Part shown: one piece after another, positions 42,261 through 52,265 of the stretch
Layout: the number at the start of each line of letters is the position of its first letter
How positions within the stretch are numbered: position 1 is the first letter of the stretch
Assembly (NCBI GenBank): GCA_014529385.2
Contig: CM043971.1
Location: 56,183,209-56,247,208 of the forward strand
Source of the DNA: Adiantum capillus-veneris
Lineage: Eukaryota; Streptophyta; Polypodiopsida; Polypodiales; Pteridaceae
Direction of reading: 5' to 3'
Length of the DNA stretch: 64,000 nucleotides
Position numbers and translations under genes: made by a program
The notes under the pieces: model-generated
What the model was told of the DNA's origin: nothing
Databases searched by the model: none
The model's input: the letters and a program-made list of their open reading frames with translations, nothing else

Positions 42261-43529
42261 TGTAGACCCTAATATTGCCTATGGGATGGATGCGCTTGAA
42301 GAAAGTCCACAATACTACATGGAGGACTATTGGGGACAAGTCAAACCTGTCTATCAAGTAGCTGCTCTTGCTGCAAGAGGCCAAAATATCAATTACACTG
42401 CTAAGAGACCACCTCTTCAATGCTATGAGTGTGGAGGTCCACATCGTGTGGTCGAGTGTCCTATTAGGCTACAAAAGAATGCCACACTATTGCAAACCAA
42501 TCAAGCGAGCATGTCTACAATGCCGATACTCATGTGTAATTGATGTGGCATAGATCATTTGATTGCCCTATGTCCAAATAATCCAAATGCACCGAAGATC
42601 ACGCCATTAAACTTGATTGAGGTTACCAAGGAGCCATCACAAAGTACACGTGTGGTACCAGTAAATATACTCACACGATCGATGCTCCAAAAACAAAATG
42701 AGACAGGACATCAATTGCTTAATCTTAGAAAAAGAAGAAAACACGAAGAAAGAGATCAGAAAAAGCAGTGAAGTCAGACCCCAGTTCAAAGACCAACATA
42801 GGGACTGGTGACAACCCCGTATATATGAAGGACACTGAAGAGGATTCTGATTCAGGTGAAACCATGGAGACCAAAACGACCACTAAGATAGAAACCAATA
42901 AGGAAGATCATCATGAGCCACAATGGCCAGGATCCAAGAAGAAGATAGGAATTTATCCAAACCCTACAGAGGAGATCGAGTGAGTCAAGCAATTAAGGAG
43001 TTTGGTAGAAGATACCCAAAGGTATCTAGAACCATCACTTAGGTATATCCAAAGTACAGACACCGTGTTTCCTACGCAACAACAACCTCACCAAGTCCAT
43101 AGACCCTTAGCCATACCTAGTGTCATCCAAGAAGAAAGTGACTTAAAGTCATGGGAAAGTAGGCGTACTCACTTCTTGATGCAAAGAATGTTTACAGAGG
43201 GACTAACTGATCCTATTGAAGAAATGGAGATCCCATCTTCCCCACGTCAAGGGGATGAAGGCCAAAAGGTGCCGTTAAACATTGCCAAATTGATGGATTT
43301 CATGTCTTCAGAAGTTAGAACCACCATCATATCCAAACTATATAAAGACCCTGAGCTAGTCTCAGCTCTTCAAGCCTTCCTCAATGGAGAACTGAAGTTT
43401 GGGCTACCACAATTTGCACAGATGGATGGAGCTGGGGAGATGCCAATAGAGGAGGAACACTTAGATCCACAACGCAACCTAGATGAGAACCTTGTTATAG
43501 AAATACCTGTTAACAAGTTGGGACAATAA
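42261..43529 (+). pseudogene. Gypsy-A gag C-terminus and linker (after Copia-D)
   Basis: The frame resumes as 'DPNIAYGMDALEESPQYY' and carries the third knuckle 'CYECGGPHRVVEC'. The fourth knuckle has lost its first Cys pair to a TGA at about 42541 ('CN*CGIDHLIALC'). Further stops occur near 42770 and 42982. Basic and acidic linker follows, with 'IAKLMDFMSSEVRTTIISKLY' at about 43285-43345, which matches Gypsy-C closely. Confidence 0.85.
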
Positions 43530-43935
43530 TTTCAGGGTGATGAATCCAATGCGACCATACCAATCACTACTAAGGGATTAAATGTGAAAGGAATCCTTGA
43601 TGGTGGTGCTAGGGTTAACATTGTGACTGAAAATTGCTGGGAAACTATGGGAAGACCTCACCTTGCGACCACAACCATAGTAGTGAAGATGGCCAATGGG
43701 TCTATTGTTAAACATATTGGGATGCTAGAAGATCTCAAGATCAAGGTCTTTGGACATAATTTAAGGATTACCTTCATTGTTATGGATTTCTCTAAACACA
43801 CTATGGCATCGGAGATGATCTTAGGACGTCCTTTCATGAGGGAAGCAAAAATGGTGCATGACTGGTCTAAAACCATGTCTACTTGCAGTTCCAAGATTCT
43901 GTCATTCGAGTGGATCTTGTGACTGGTCGAGCACA
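43530..43935 (+). pseudogene. Gypsy-A first protease-like domain (PR1)
   Basis: After a stop at about 43527 the domain reads 'GILDGGARVNIVTENCWETMG' in parts and 'SEMILGRPFMREAKMVHDWS', the two retropepsin signatures. As in Gypsy-C the triad is D-G-G, not D-S/T-G. A frameshift near 43870 follows. The domain is clearly homologous to PR1 of Gypsy-C and, less closely, of Gypsy-B. Confidence 0.8.
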
Positions 43936-44764
43936 TCCTCTACGAAACAGGTTTATAATAGATTTGACACCACAGTTCACTCGGCCCCATTGCATTATTG
44001 GTATACGTGTAAAGCGGACACTGATGTTGGGGAAGATTCTCCTTATATGGATGTACTACCTGGGATAACTGAGTCGGACAATGTGGTTGGGTCCACCTAG
44101 CAGCAACCATAAACACTTGGGGAAATAGGGGGATGACCTGGGTAACACCTGAGCGGGATGAAATGCCACCACTCGTATCCTTAAATATGATAGAAGCAAT
44201 GCATATAGCTTCTCATGACCTACAAGATGAAGGTTTGACTTGCATGGGAACCAGTAGTGCCTCACAAGACTATAGCCCAAACGTTTTGGGGTCAGAATCA
44301 TCAATTGAAATTGACTCTAAGGACAAATAATCTGAATTAAATTTTAGCAAATGTGGGGACAAACCCTTCAGGGCCCAGTGGTACCCTAGATAACAATCTA
44401 TCCAAGGGAGCAAAAGACACAAGTAGTGATTCATCTAGTGACTCTTCACTAGAGATCGGCCGTAATAAAAAATTAGACAAGAAGAGTAAGAGATATAAGA
44501 GGCGATGATATCAAGCAAATGTGCGTGCTAGAATAAATGAAAAGAAATCTACCACAGAATGGCTTAATTATATACGGGCATGTGATGCTCATTGAAAGTT
44601 GGTAGATAACTGGGGTGAATACCTTCAAAGCTTTATGTGGTGTAGCCCACAACCCATTGATATCACACAACTAGAGGCTACAGAGAAGCCAAAGTTGAGC
44701 CGTACCATAAGGAGACAACAAAATTGAGAGGTAGCTCAACAAAAAAAGGAATCAGGAATCGGAA
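43936..44764 (+). pseudogene. Gypsy-A PR1-RT linker, heavily broken
   Basis: Fragments in all three frames match the Gypsy-C protein up to 'EAMHIAS' at about 44200-44215. Beyond that the Gypsy-C equivalent is deleted, and this element continues with unassigned Lys/Asn/Ser-rich sequence towards RT. Confidence 0.65.
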
Positions 44765-45948
44765 GTGAAATCACAGTCCACAGAACAACAGGATCCCTTA
44801 AACTTACACCCTGCACCTGAACATTTCAAATCCTATACCATAGAGGAACGTAAGGTTGTGTATACAAAGGCTCAAAGAAAACCTATCAATGGGAGCAATG
44901 GAGTCTATGACGTCCCAATGATAGTTAAGGAAATAGAGTTAGTAGACCCAGGAGAAGAGTCCAAACCTATTTTTATTGCCCAAGATCTGGCAGAGACTGA
45001 GGAGTGTGTACTTAAAGAACTTCTCAAGGAATTCAGGGATATATTTGCCTGGACATATCATGATATGAAAGGTGTTCTATGAAAGGTGTTCCACCTTCCG
45101 TGGTGCAACACACAATCCCCATGAATAGCATGGCTAAACCATTTCAGCAACGACCCTACCCAATGAATCCTAAATATGCAAAAATCGTTCAAGAAGAGAT
45201 TGAAAATATTGTGAAATGCGGATTCATATACCCTATTAAGCACTCAGAATGGGTGTCTCCAATAGTGATTGTGCCAAAAAAGAATGGGAAACTCAGAGTG
45301 TGTGTGGATCTCAAGAAGGTCAATGCCGTCACTAGGAGGGACCGTTACCCTTTGCCATATTAAGAACATGTGCTTGAAAGAGTTGAAGGGAAGGAAGCTT
45401 ATAGCTTTTTAGATGGGTACTTTGGCTACAATCAAATCACAATTGCGCTGGAGGACCAAGCTAAAACAACCTTTATAATCGAATTTGGAGTGTTCGCATT
45501 TTGTGTTATGGCTTTTGGCTTAACCAATGCCCCTACTACTTTTCAAAGATTAATAAACACTAATTTTAGAGAATATTTGAGGGAGTTTTGTGAAGATGAC
45601 CTTTGTGTTTATTCCTCTTGGAAAGAACATCTATCATGCTTACGAAAAGTGTTTGAGAAGTGCAGATTGTATCGCATCTCCTTAAACCCTTTCAAATGCC
45701 AATTTTGGGTTAAACATGGAGTTGTTTTAGGGCATATAGTGTCCAAAAATGGGATTTCCATAGATGAGAGAAAAATTAAAGCCATTGCTGAATTGCCACC
45801 ACCTACAAACTATAAAGGAGTTCAAAGGTTCATGGGCCATGTTGGTTATTACCGATGGTTTATTTTAAACTTTGCCCAGATAGCTCATCCTTTGTACAAG
45901 CTTCTTATTGAGTTCCAATGGACCGCGGAGTGTGACCATGCTTATTAG
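44765..45948 (+). pseudogene. Gypsy-A reverse transcriptase
   Basis: The pre-RT segment ends 'LLKEFRDIFAWTYHDMKG', where a short duplication (GAAAGGTGTTC twice at about 45067-45090) breaks the frame. RT follows with 'GFIYPIKHSEWVSPIVIVPK' and 'LRVCVDLKKVNAVTRRDRYP'. A stop at 45361 follows, then 'FLDGYFGYNQITI' and 'FAFCVMAFGLTNAPTTFQR'. The catalytic box reads 'FCEDDLCVYS', so the two Asp remain but the usual aromatic/hydrophobic residues before them have changed. A stop ends the frame at 45946. This is the only gypsy RT in the window. Confidence 0.93.
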
Positions 45949-46350
45949 TCATTAAAAAAGACCTTGACTAGCACTCCTATTCTACGAGTGCCCGATTGGA
46001 ATGTAATTTTCCATGTGCATATTGATGCATCAAAGTTTTCTATTGGGTGTGTTCTAGCTCAACCAGGAGAACATAAACTGGACTACCCCATTAGCTTTGC
46101 AAGTCATAAATTGAATGATGCCGAGAGGAACTACACCACTACAGAGCGAGAAGGTTTAGGTATGATTTATGCAGTGAAGAAATTTCGCTAGTACTACCTT
46201 CTGGCCAACAAGTTTGTTTTCTATGTTGATCATCAAGCCTTGTTGTAACTAGTAAATAAACCTTGTCCCACGGGAAGAATTACACGATGGTTGTTAATTC
46301 TCCTTGAGTTTGATTTTACCGTTGTGGTGAAACCTGGTAAAAGACATGTC
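45949..46350 (+). pseudogene. Gypsy-A RNase H
   Basis: 'VHIDASKFSIGCVLAQ', 'NYTTTEREGLGMIYAVKKFR' and 'VYVDHQALL'-type motifs give the gypsy RNase H, followed by 'VVVKPGKRHVMADHLSRIP'. Stops lie near 46190 and 46246. Confidence 0.9.
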
Positions 46351-47892
46351 ATGGCGGATCATTTGTCTCGCATACCCAATGGTGAAGCCCCTACTAGAGT
46401 CGATGATGAGTTGCCCGATACTTCTCTATTCCTAGTCGAAACCATACCTGAATGGAGTGAGAAGATTGTGAACGTTCTAGTTAATGGTTTTCCACCCAAA
46501 GAGCTTCGTAAATACATAGCTCGAAAACTGTTAAAAGAATGTGAACCTTACTCTCTCATTGCAAGGACTCTCTACATGCTAGGGAAGGATGATATTCTTA
46601 GACGTTGTGCCCGTGAGGATGAGTATTTATACATACTGCAAGAAGCCCACATGGGTATAGCCGGAGGACATTTCTCAGAGGAACTAACAGCTAGAAAGGT
46701 GTTGCAATCAGTCTATTGGTGGCCTACCTTATTCAAGGATGCATCACTTTTTGCAAAAGGATGTGATGAATGCCAACGTTACAAGATCACACAACAAAAG
46801 GATAAGATGTCCTTACATCCTGTTAAAGTGACTCAACCATTTGAAAAATGGGGTTTGGACTTTGTAGGCCCAATTAGTCTGGCAGCTCGTAGCACTTAAT
46901 CTCGATATATTATCGTTGCCCACTGACTATGTGACAAAGTGGACGGAAGCCAGGGCGACACGTAAGGCTGATGCGAGGTCAACTGCCAAGTTTCTCTTTG
47001 AGAACATTATTACAAGATTTGGTTGTCCCTTTGAGATTGTGAGTGACAATGGTACTCATTTTATAAATGGAGTAATAAAAGAACTCACTACCAACTTTAT
47101 GATAGCTCACCATAAGTGCACACCTTATTATCCACAAGCAAATGGCCAAGCTGAGAGCACCAACAAGACCTTAATCTCTATCTTGACTAAAACAATGGAA
47201 GCTCATCGCACAGATTGGGATTTAAAGCTTACATAAGCTTTATGGGCTTATCGTACTGCGTACAAAGTTTCCATTAATTGCACACCGTTTAAGATGGTGT
47301 ATGGCCAAGAAACGGTTATGCCATGGGAGTTTGTCGTTCGTAGTCTTTGAGTAGCTTCCCAAGAAGGTTCGGATGGTGACCCCTTAGTTGAGCGATTATA
47401 TATCCTTGAAAGGCTAGATGAAGAGAGGCAATTAGCTGTGCAAAATGCACTTGTGGAGAAAGATAGGAGGAAGAAATGGTTTGACCGTCATCTAAAGAAC
47501 AAAGATATCAATGTTGGTGATAAAGTTCTTATGTATGGAGTGTGTAACAAAAAGAAAAAGTTGAAATATGTGGGAAAAGGACCATATAGAGTATGTGAGA
47601 TCACCCCACAAGGAACCATTCGTGTGGAGACTCTTGATGGAGTTGAAACCATTGGATTCCTCAATGGGAGCAAATTTAAAAGATACTATGATCCTTTAAA
47701 CCAAGAGGAGCTACGTGCCATCCATACAAAAAAGGCAACCAAGGCACAAACAGAATGGAAGAAGATACAAGCTCAAGCTGAGGCTAAGGAGCGACAACAA
47801 TGCATAAGACAAAAACAAGAGGCTAACCTTGGAGTTACAGATGCATTCCACATTGAAACCAACAAGGATTGGTTGGACTCAGACACACCTCT
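46351..47892 (+). pseudogene. Gypsy-A integrase
   Basis: The zinc domain has its His pair in 'EAHMGIAGGHFSEE' and its Cys pair in 'CDECQRYK'. The catalytic core has Asp in 'WGLDFVGPI', Asp in 'VSDNGTHF' and Glu in 'PQANGQAESTNK'. Frameshifts and stops occur near 46899-46915, 47236 and 47350. The C-terminal part is open at 47438-47896 with 'FDRHLKNKDINVGDKVLMYG' and 'GKGPYRVCEITPQGTIRVET'. No chromodomain follows. After 'AEAKERQQCIRQKQEANLG' (also recognisable in Gypsy-B) the protein runs into PR2. Confidence 0.92.
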
Positions 47893-48250
47893 ATGATACC
47901 CTATTGAGCTAAACAACACCTATGGAAAAGCGCTATATAACGCCTTATTGAACACGGGTGCTAAATATAATCTGCTATCATATGGGGTGTGGTGTCAGTT
48001 AGGGAAGCCACCTCTATCTGAGAGTATTATCCAAGTCAAGGGTGTCAATAAGAAAAAAACTGCGGTTTTTAGAATCTGGCACACTTCTGTCAGTTATGAC
48101 AATGGGGTTGTAGCTCAAGAATTTTTGGTCATCTCTGTTGGAACTATGGAGGGTAATATAAACCTAGGATGCATGTGGATGATGGCCACAAAATGCACTA
48201 TTGATTGGGGGATAGGGGGGTGTCACAACAAAGAAACCAACTCTTAGCCC
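47893..48250 (+). pseudogene. Gypsy-A second retropepsin-like domain (PR2)
   Basis: After a stop at 47894-47896, 'NALLNTGAKYNLLSYGVWCQLG' gives the active-site loop in fragments, with N-T-G for D-T-G (N codon at 47951). A second signature-like stretch, 'NINLGCMWMMATKCTIDW', follows about 75 residues later. Size, spacing and position after integrase match the PR2 of Gypsy-B, which keeps DSGA. The D-to-N change may be part of the general decay of this copy. Confidence 0.65.
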
Positions 48251-49070
48251 GTCGACCACTCAAGCCATAGTCCCTGAGATATTACCTCTTAAGGAAATAA
48301 AACCCAAAACATTGCATGTCCAAGAGGTTGAAGCATATGTCCTCATAGCCCAACTCTCTAGAGCTTCAACTGATGTAGTTGTAATAAAGCTTGAGATACA
48401 CAAGACCCATCCCAATAGAACAAAGAAAACAAACAAGTGGGTCCCTAAAGATTCTTTAGCGACCATAGCCAATGCTAAAAGACAGGAGCCTGGTAAGAGA
48501 CGTCCCATTCGCCCCAAGAAATGTAAAGAAACGTTGCGTTGGATTCCTAACAAACTATTGGAAGCCCAAGGCTACTATAAAGGAAATGATTAAATCTGGG
48601 TGCCAAAATGTAAATTGTGCTCTTACTTGTCACCGGGCCCATGTAAGCTCAATCCTGTGGCTCCATAAAAATTGAAGATTGCGGAAAGGTAAAAATCACG
48701 GAATGCTACACACCTGCTCCAGAGCTAGTTTGGGTACCGAAGAAAGAATGATTTGTTCCACCCAGCTCTAACAAGAAAATCAAATGAAGCTTCTTGCTCT
48801 TTGTGTAGTTCCTATACGGAAATAGAAGCTTCGACACAACCTCCACCTATCATTGTACATATCCATACAAGCAAGAAAGAGTTTGCACCTCCTGTTGTAA
48901 ATTCACCACCTACAACAATGTTGCAAATAAAAGCATGGGAGAGTACCTTACCACCCTTGCAACTAGATGACACACAAAGGGGGGTCAAAAACTATTGGTT
49001 AAAGCCTTCACCCATAACACCTTGGAACAATTGGTTTCAAAAGGTGACGATATCATTCCAAAAGGTATGA
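48251..49070 (+). pseudogene. Gypsy-A W-[IV]-P-K tail
   Basis: Fragments align with the last 225 residues of the Gypsy-C protein. The W-[IV]-P-K-type motifs are 'NKWVPKDSL' (about 48430), 'LRWIPNKLL' (48537), 'IWVPKCKL' (48597) and 'LVWVPKKE' (48728). The end 'PITPWNNWFQKV' corresponds to the Gypsy-C C-terminus. Several stops (for example at 48591 and 48750) and shifts are present. Confidence 0.75.
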
Positions 49071-49317
49071 TCTACCCAAGGAAGGGGGGAGTGTTTGCTG
49101 ACATCCATCATTCACTTTCTTCTCTCTCAACCTTCCTCCCTAACCTCTCAATTTCCAATGTTAGGGAATGTATATATAAAGCCTTATACTCACAAAAACA
49201 AGATAAAAAAGTAAAAGAGAAAGAGCCATAACACAAAATCATAACAACACATTATGCACAAGAACACAACCCTTGTATTATTTGCACTCTAACTATCATC
49301 TATTTGCATATACAGAT

Positions 49318-49746
49318 ATGGCTAGTACGCTAGAGTCATCCACTCCTGCCTTGGGTGAGAGGTACCCTCGTTACTTTTCACAAATGTTTCACATGGTCTT
49401 TCCGGTGCTTGCCGCTGAATGGGATTTGGTAGGTACGCTAGCATGTGAGATGAATTTTGAGGAGTTAGAATGGTTGATACGTCTCTTGACCACGACCGAT
49501 CCATACTTAGTAGAGAGCGTTTCTCCCACTGCACAAGCCTACCCTTTTGACCAAGATGACTATAGGCATCTAGTGACCTTCTTAGTAAACATGGGTGCCT
49601 CTGATGAAAAAGAAGATTTACATGACTACACGGATGGCACATATGGTCTCACGGATGATGGCTTTGTTTTTCTCGACGACGAGGATAGGGGTTTAGCCTT
49701 AGGGTCCCCCCCCCCCCCCAATCTCTACAATATCCTATTCCCTTGA
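49318..49746 (+). CDS. Gypsy-A small 3' ORF, unknown protein (142 aa)
   Basis: ATG at 49318 ('MASTLESSTPALGERYPRY') to TGA at 49744-49746. It is uninterrupted although every other gene of this element is broken. The protein is acidic with aromatic residues ('WDLVGTLACEMNFEELEWL', 'DDGFVFLDDEDRG') and has no membrane segment, zinc motif or known domain that I can see. A 13-C run at about 49709-49721 encodes its Pro stretch. A CATATACAG just before the ATG could be a splice acceptor, as used for 3' ORFs of some plant retroelements (inference). The region is absent from Gypsy-C. Confidence 0.45.
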   Translation: MASTLESSTPALGERYPRYFSQMFHMVFPVLAAEWDLVGTLACEMNFEELEWLIRLLTTTDPYLVESVSPTAQAYPFDQDDYRHLVTFLVNMGASDEKEDLHDYTDGTYGLTDDGFVFLDDEDRGLALGSPPPPNLYNILFP

Positions 49747-51120
49747 CTCTCTAGGGGGAGTGCAAATAATTAGGTTAGGGTTCTTTATGTTTTTTAATTA
49801 TGTTCAATAAGTGTTGGTAACTTTTCCCACTGATGTGCCTCCTAGAGGTATTTCTTGTGTTTCCTAGTGTGTACAGACACGTGTTGCTGTTGTTAGGATT
49901 TGGAACTTCATGGAATCTTTCTCTCATTCACACTTCAAATCAAGTGCGACCATCAGCACAAACAGGTGTTTGTTGTCCATTAGCATTGCCCCTTATCTTT
50001 TTTGCATCTATGCTTGTCTGCTTTAATTGTGATTGATAGCATAATATTCAGTGCATTTGCTTAGTACCAAACATTAAATTAAATGTAAATTTTTTGTCAT
50101 AATCACTTGTCTAGGTTTAAAAATCAGGCAGTCCGACTAAGCTAGTTTGACCAAGCTAGGCATTAGAGATCTTCTCTTAATACCATGGGGAATGCCTTCC
50201 TAATAATCAATGGCTACTTAGGTTCTTAATTCGATTTAGGCAACGTTGTGTGCAATGTACTAGGGCTTTCTAGTGGGCTTAGTCCCTATTGACCTTTAGC
50301 TTAAGTATTACAAAGGAAGCTTCCTAGTGTGATGAGCATGGGGAGGGTAACAATGTTATATGACCCCCCAAAGTTACAAAATTAAAATGCTGAAAACGTA
50401 CCAAAAAAAATAAAAATAAAATAAAAAATCAAAGTGTCACAATGTAAAATCTTACGCTGGAAGAGAAACCTCAGCTTGATTTGGTACTCCACTCACATGT
50501 ATCGCCTATGGTACTAGAGTCCTAGAGGTTCCCAGTGTGGACGCTTTTCCTTGAAAAGCAAAAAGCTCAAGGCATACAAAAATAAACACACACATCAAAA
50601 TTGAATCACTGTGAAAAAACTTTGGGGGATCAAAGAAAAGTAAAGAAGTCAGGCGCGATGATTTCACGAGAATTACTTTTATCATAGCTTAACTACAAGG
50701 TCTTCTTGGTATAGCCTCTAGTCAGCCCCCAGACATGAAATACTTGGCTCTCGCAATAAAACAACTTAATTGACCAAAGAAAATTGAGAAACTTGCCCAT
50801 AGTATTAATAGTCGATCTTTAGTGCCTTCCGATCGTTAAATTAGCGACCCCAGACTTGTTTAGTTTTTTACCTTTACAATTGTTTATGCATTTGATTATA
50901 TTACAATATAATGTTTATCACTGAAAAATGGATTAAAATTTGGTTACCAATCAGTGTGTCTCCCTACAACTGCATATGCCTTTTTAATTGATTATAAGGA
51001 TACACTAACTGTGCCACTTTTGTTTGATTTTGCAGTGAAAACTAAGGACATTCATACCAAATGATCTTCCACCTTGCAAAGAGCTTCAACTCAATAGATT
51101 CCGAGGATGGAATCTACATC
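49747..51120 (+). other. Gypsy-A 3' untranslated region
   Basis: No ORF is supported. From about 49820 it is alignable with the Gypsy-C 3' region 22679-24100 on the opposite strand, including the block ending in GGAATCTACATC before the polypurine tract. Confidence 0.7.
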
Positions 51121-51133
51121 AGGTTGGGGGGTA
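51121..51133 (+). other. Gypsy-A polypurine tract
   Basis: AGGTTGGGGGGTA lies directly before the TGTTAACC start of the LTR. Confidence 0.85.
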
Positions 51134-51830
51134 TGTTAACCGGCAAGTCAGACAATGAGTCAACACTAGGCGAATAGGAGGCTTGGGGACTGCCCAACAC
51201 CACCTATCGCTTGGTGTTGACCTTGGTGTAACATATGATGTAGACCCTTTTGGTGAGGTGATTACAATACATGCAGAGGAGTCAATACTAGGCGAATAGG
51301 AGGCTTGGGGACTGCCCAACGCCACCTATCGCTTGGTGTTGATGTTGGGGATTAAAGACATCACAAGAGGCAGTAGAGTCAATACTAGGCGAATAGGAGT
51401 CTTGGGGAGTGCCCAACGCCACCTATCGCTTGGTGTTGACCTTGGTGACGAAGACATGACAAGTGGCATTGAAGTCACCACTAGGAGAATATGAGGCTTG
51501 GGGACTGCCCAACGCCACCTATCGCTTGGTGCTGACCTTGGCAAATAGGCGTCGGCACATCCATGGACATTACATTGTTTGAGTTAAGGGCCGGGCTTGT
51601 CGGTCCAATGGAAAAAGGGTAAGAGTGATCGTCGATGAGAGGCGCACTCTAACTGGAACATTCAAGGGTTAGTTGGCTAAGCATGGGCGTCCAAGTATGA
51701 ATGAGGCGAGCTCATATAAAAGTCAACTAAACCTAAAATTCACGGATTCTTTCATTTGTGCAATTGAAGAGTGCTCTTGCTCCATCTCCATCTTCTTCTT
51801 CTTCATCTCTTCGTGTGTGTGTGTGTATTC

Positions 51831-51904
<74 letters not shown>

Positions 51905-52143
51905 AATCGAGCATTGTGACAACGGCACGGCAATGGCGAAGCGGTTGAGCGCGGCGCAGCGGCGCCTCCTTCTTCTTCGCGGCAAGGAATCCTCCATGAC
52001 AGCAAGCGTAGAGCGGTGAGTGACACACCATCGCCATCTTTGAGCTTACTAGTTTAGGCTAGTTGCGTGCTTGGAGCCATTTGTGGCTTGCACACAGTGT
52101 ATTGGCAAGTTCCTTGCATTGACACGTGCGCCAGACGTGCACA
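51134..52143 (+). repeat. Gypsy-A 3' LTR
   Basis: It begins TGTTAACC and ends GTGCACA. It has four hairpin units (51159, 51281, 51378, 51474), a TATAAAA at 51715-51721 and a (GA)n tract of 69 nt at 51835-51903. ATTGC follows (52144-52148). Confidence 0.93.
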
Positions 52144-52238
52144 ATTGCACACTAAGTAAAACACTCTCTATTGTGTGCCTTGAGCTTCCTTCGTCTTCTC
52201 GAAGCTGTGTGCATTTCTCTGCAACCCTAATTCCAACA
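52144..52238 (+). repeat. Copia-1 3' LTR, right piece
   Basis: ATTGC (the second Gypsy-A target copy), then the remaining 90 bases of the Copia-1 LTR starting ACACTAAGTAAAACAC and ending CCAACA. It matches 3178-3268. Confidence 0.93.
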
Positions 52239-52265
52239 ACATTGAATGAGAAGGTGACCGTTTTT

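Larger units (their letters stand above)
7924..52143 (+). mobile_element. Gypsy-A: Ty3/gypsy element, pol-bearing member of the family, with two nested insertions
   Basis: LTRs lie at 7924-8904 (981 bp) and 51134-52143 (1,010 bp), and a perfect 5-bp target duplication ATTGC at 7919-7923 and 52144-52148. The tRNA-Asp primer site is at 8909 and the polypurine tract at 51121. Without Gypsy-B and Copia-D it is about 14 kb, long for a plant gypsy element. The order is gag, PR1, RT, RNase H, integrase, PR2, W-[IV]-P-K tail, small ORF. All parts except the last small ORF carry stops or shifts. The primer type, the long LTR and the extra 3' coding region place it near the Athila/Tat (OTA) group. No chromodomain was seen. 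Confidence 0.93.
3043..52238 (+). mobile_element. Copia-1: Ty1/copia LTR retrotransposon carrying the nested 44-kb insertion
   Basis: The element has TG...CA LTRs of 226 bp. Its 5' LTR is 3043-3268 and its 3' LTR is split into 7787-7923 and 52149-52238. A tRNA-iMet primer site lies at 3271 and a G-rich polypurine tract just before 7787. The order is gag, protease, integrase, RT, RNase H, which is diagnostic of copia. Without the insert it is about 5 kb, normal for copia. The flanking 5-mers GCATT (3038-3042) and ACATT (52239-52243) differ at one base and are read as the target duplication. Many stops and frameshifts show that it is long dead. Confidence 0.93.
2381..52265. mobile_element. foldback (inverted-repeat) element, split by Copia-1
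   Basis: Sequence at 2381-2816 is repeated in inverted orientation at 2860-3042 and, beyond the Copia-1 insertion, at 52244-52265. Outer arms: AAAAACGGTCAC at 2381 matches the reverse complement of GTGACCGTTTTT at 52254-52265. Middle: the stretch at 2403-2470 pairs with 2970-3042. Inner arms: 2767-2815 pairs with 2860-2909. The left arm has about 200 extra bases (near 2560-2740) compared with the right. Without the insertion the element would be about 0.7 kb with a loop of about 45 bases. No ORF is present. Similarity stops just outside 2381 and 52265 and no clear target duplication was found, so the superfamily (Mutator-like MITE or other foldback) is undecided. Confidence 0.7.

Noticed and set aside
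51673-52037. Glu-Arg and Ser-Leu repeat frames in LTRs (also at 8463-8793, 22028-22511, 30331-30848, 33697-33963)
   Set aside because: They come from (GA)n/(CT)n tracts and occur in LTRs with no other coding evidence.
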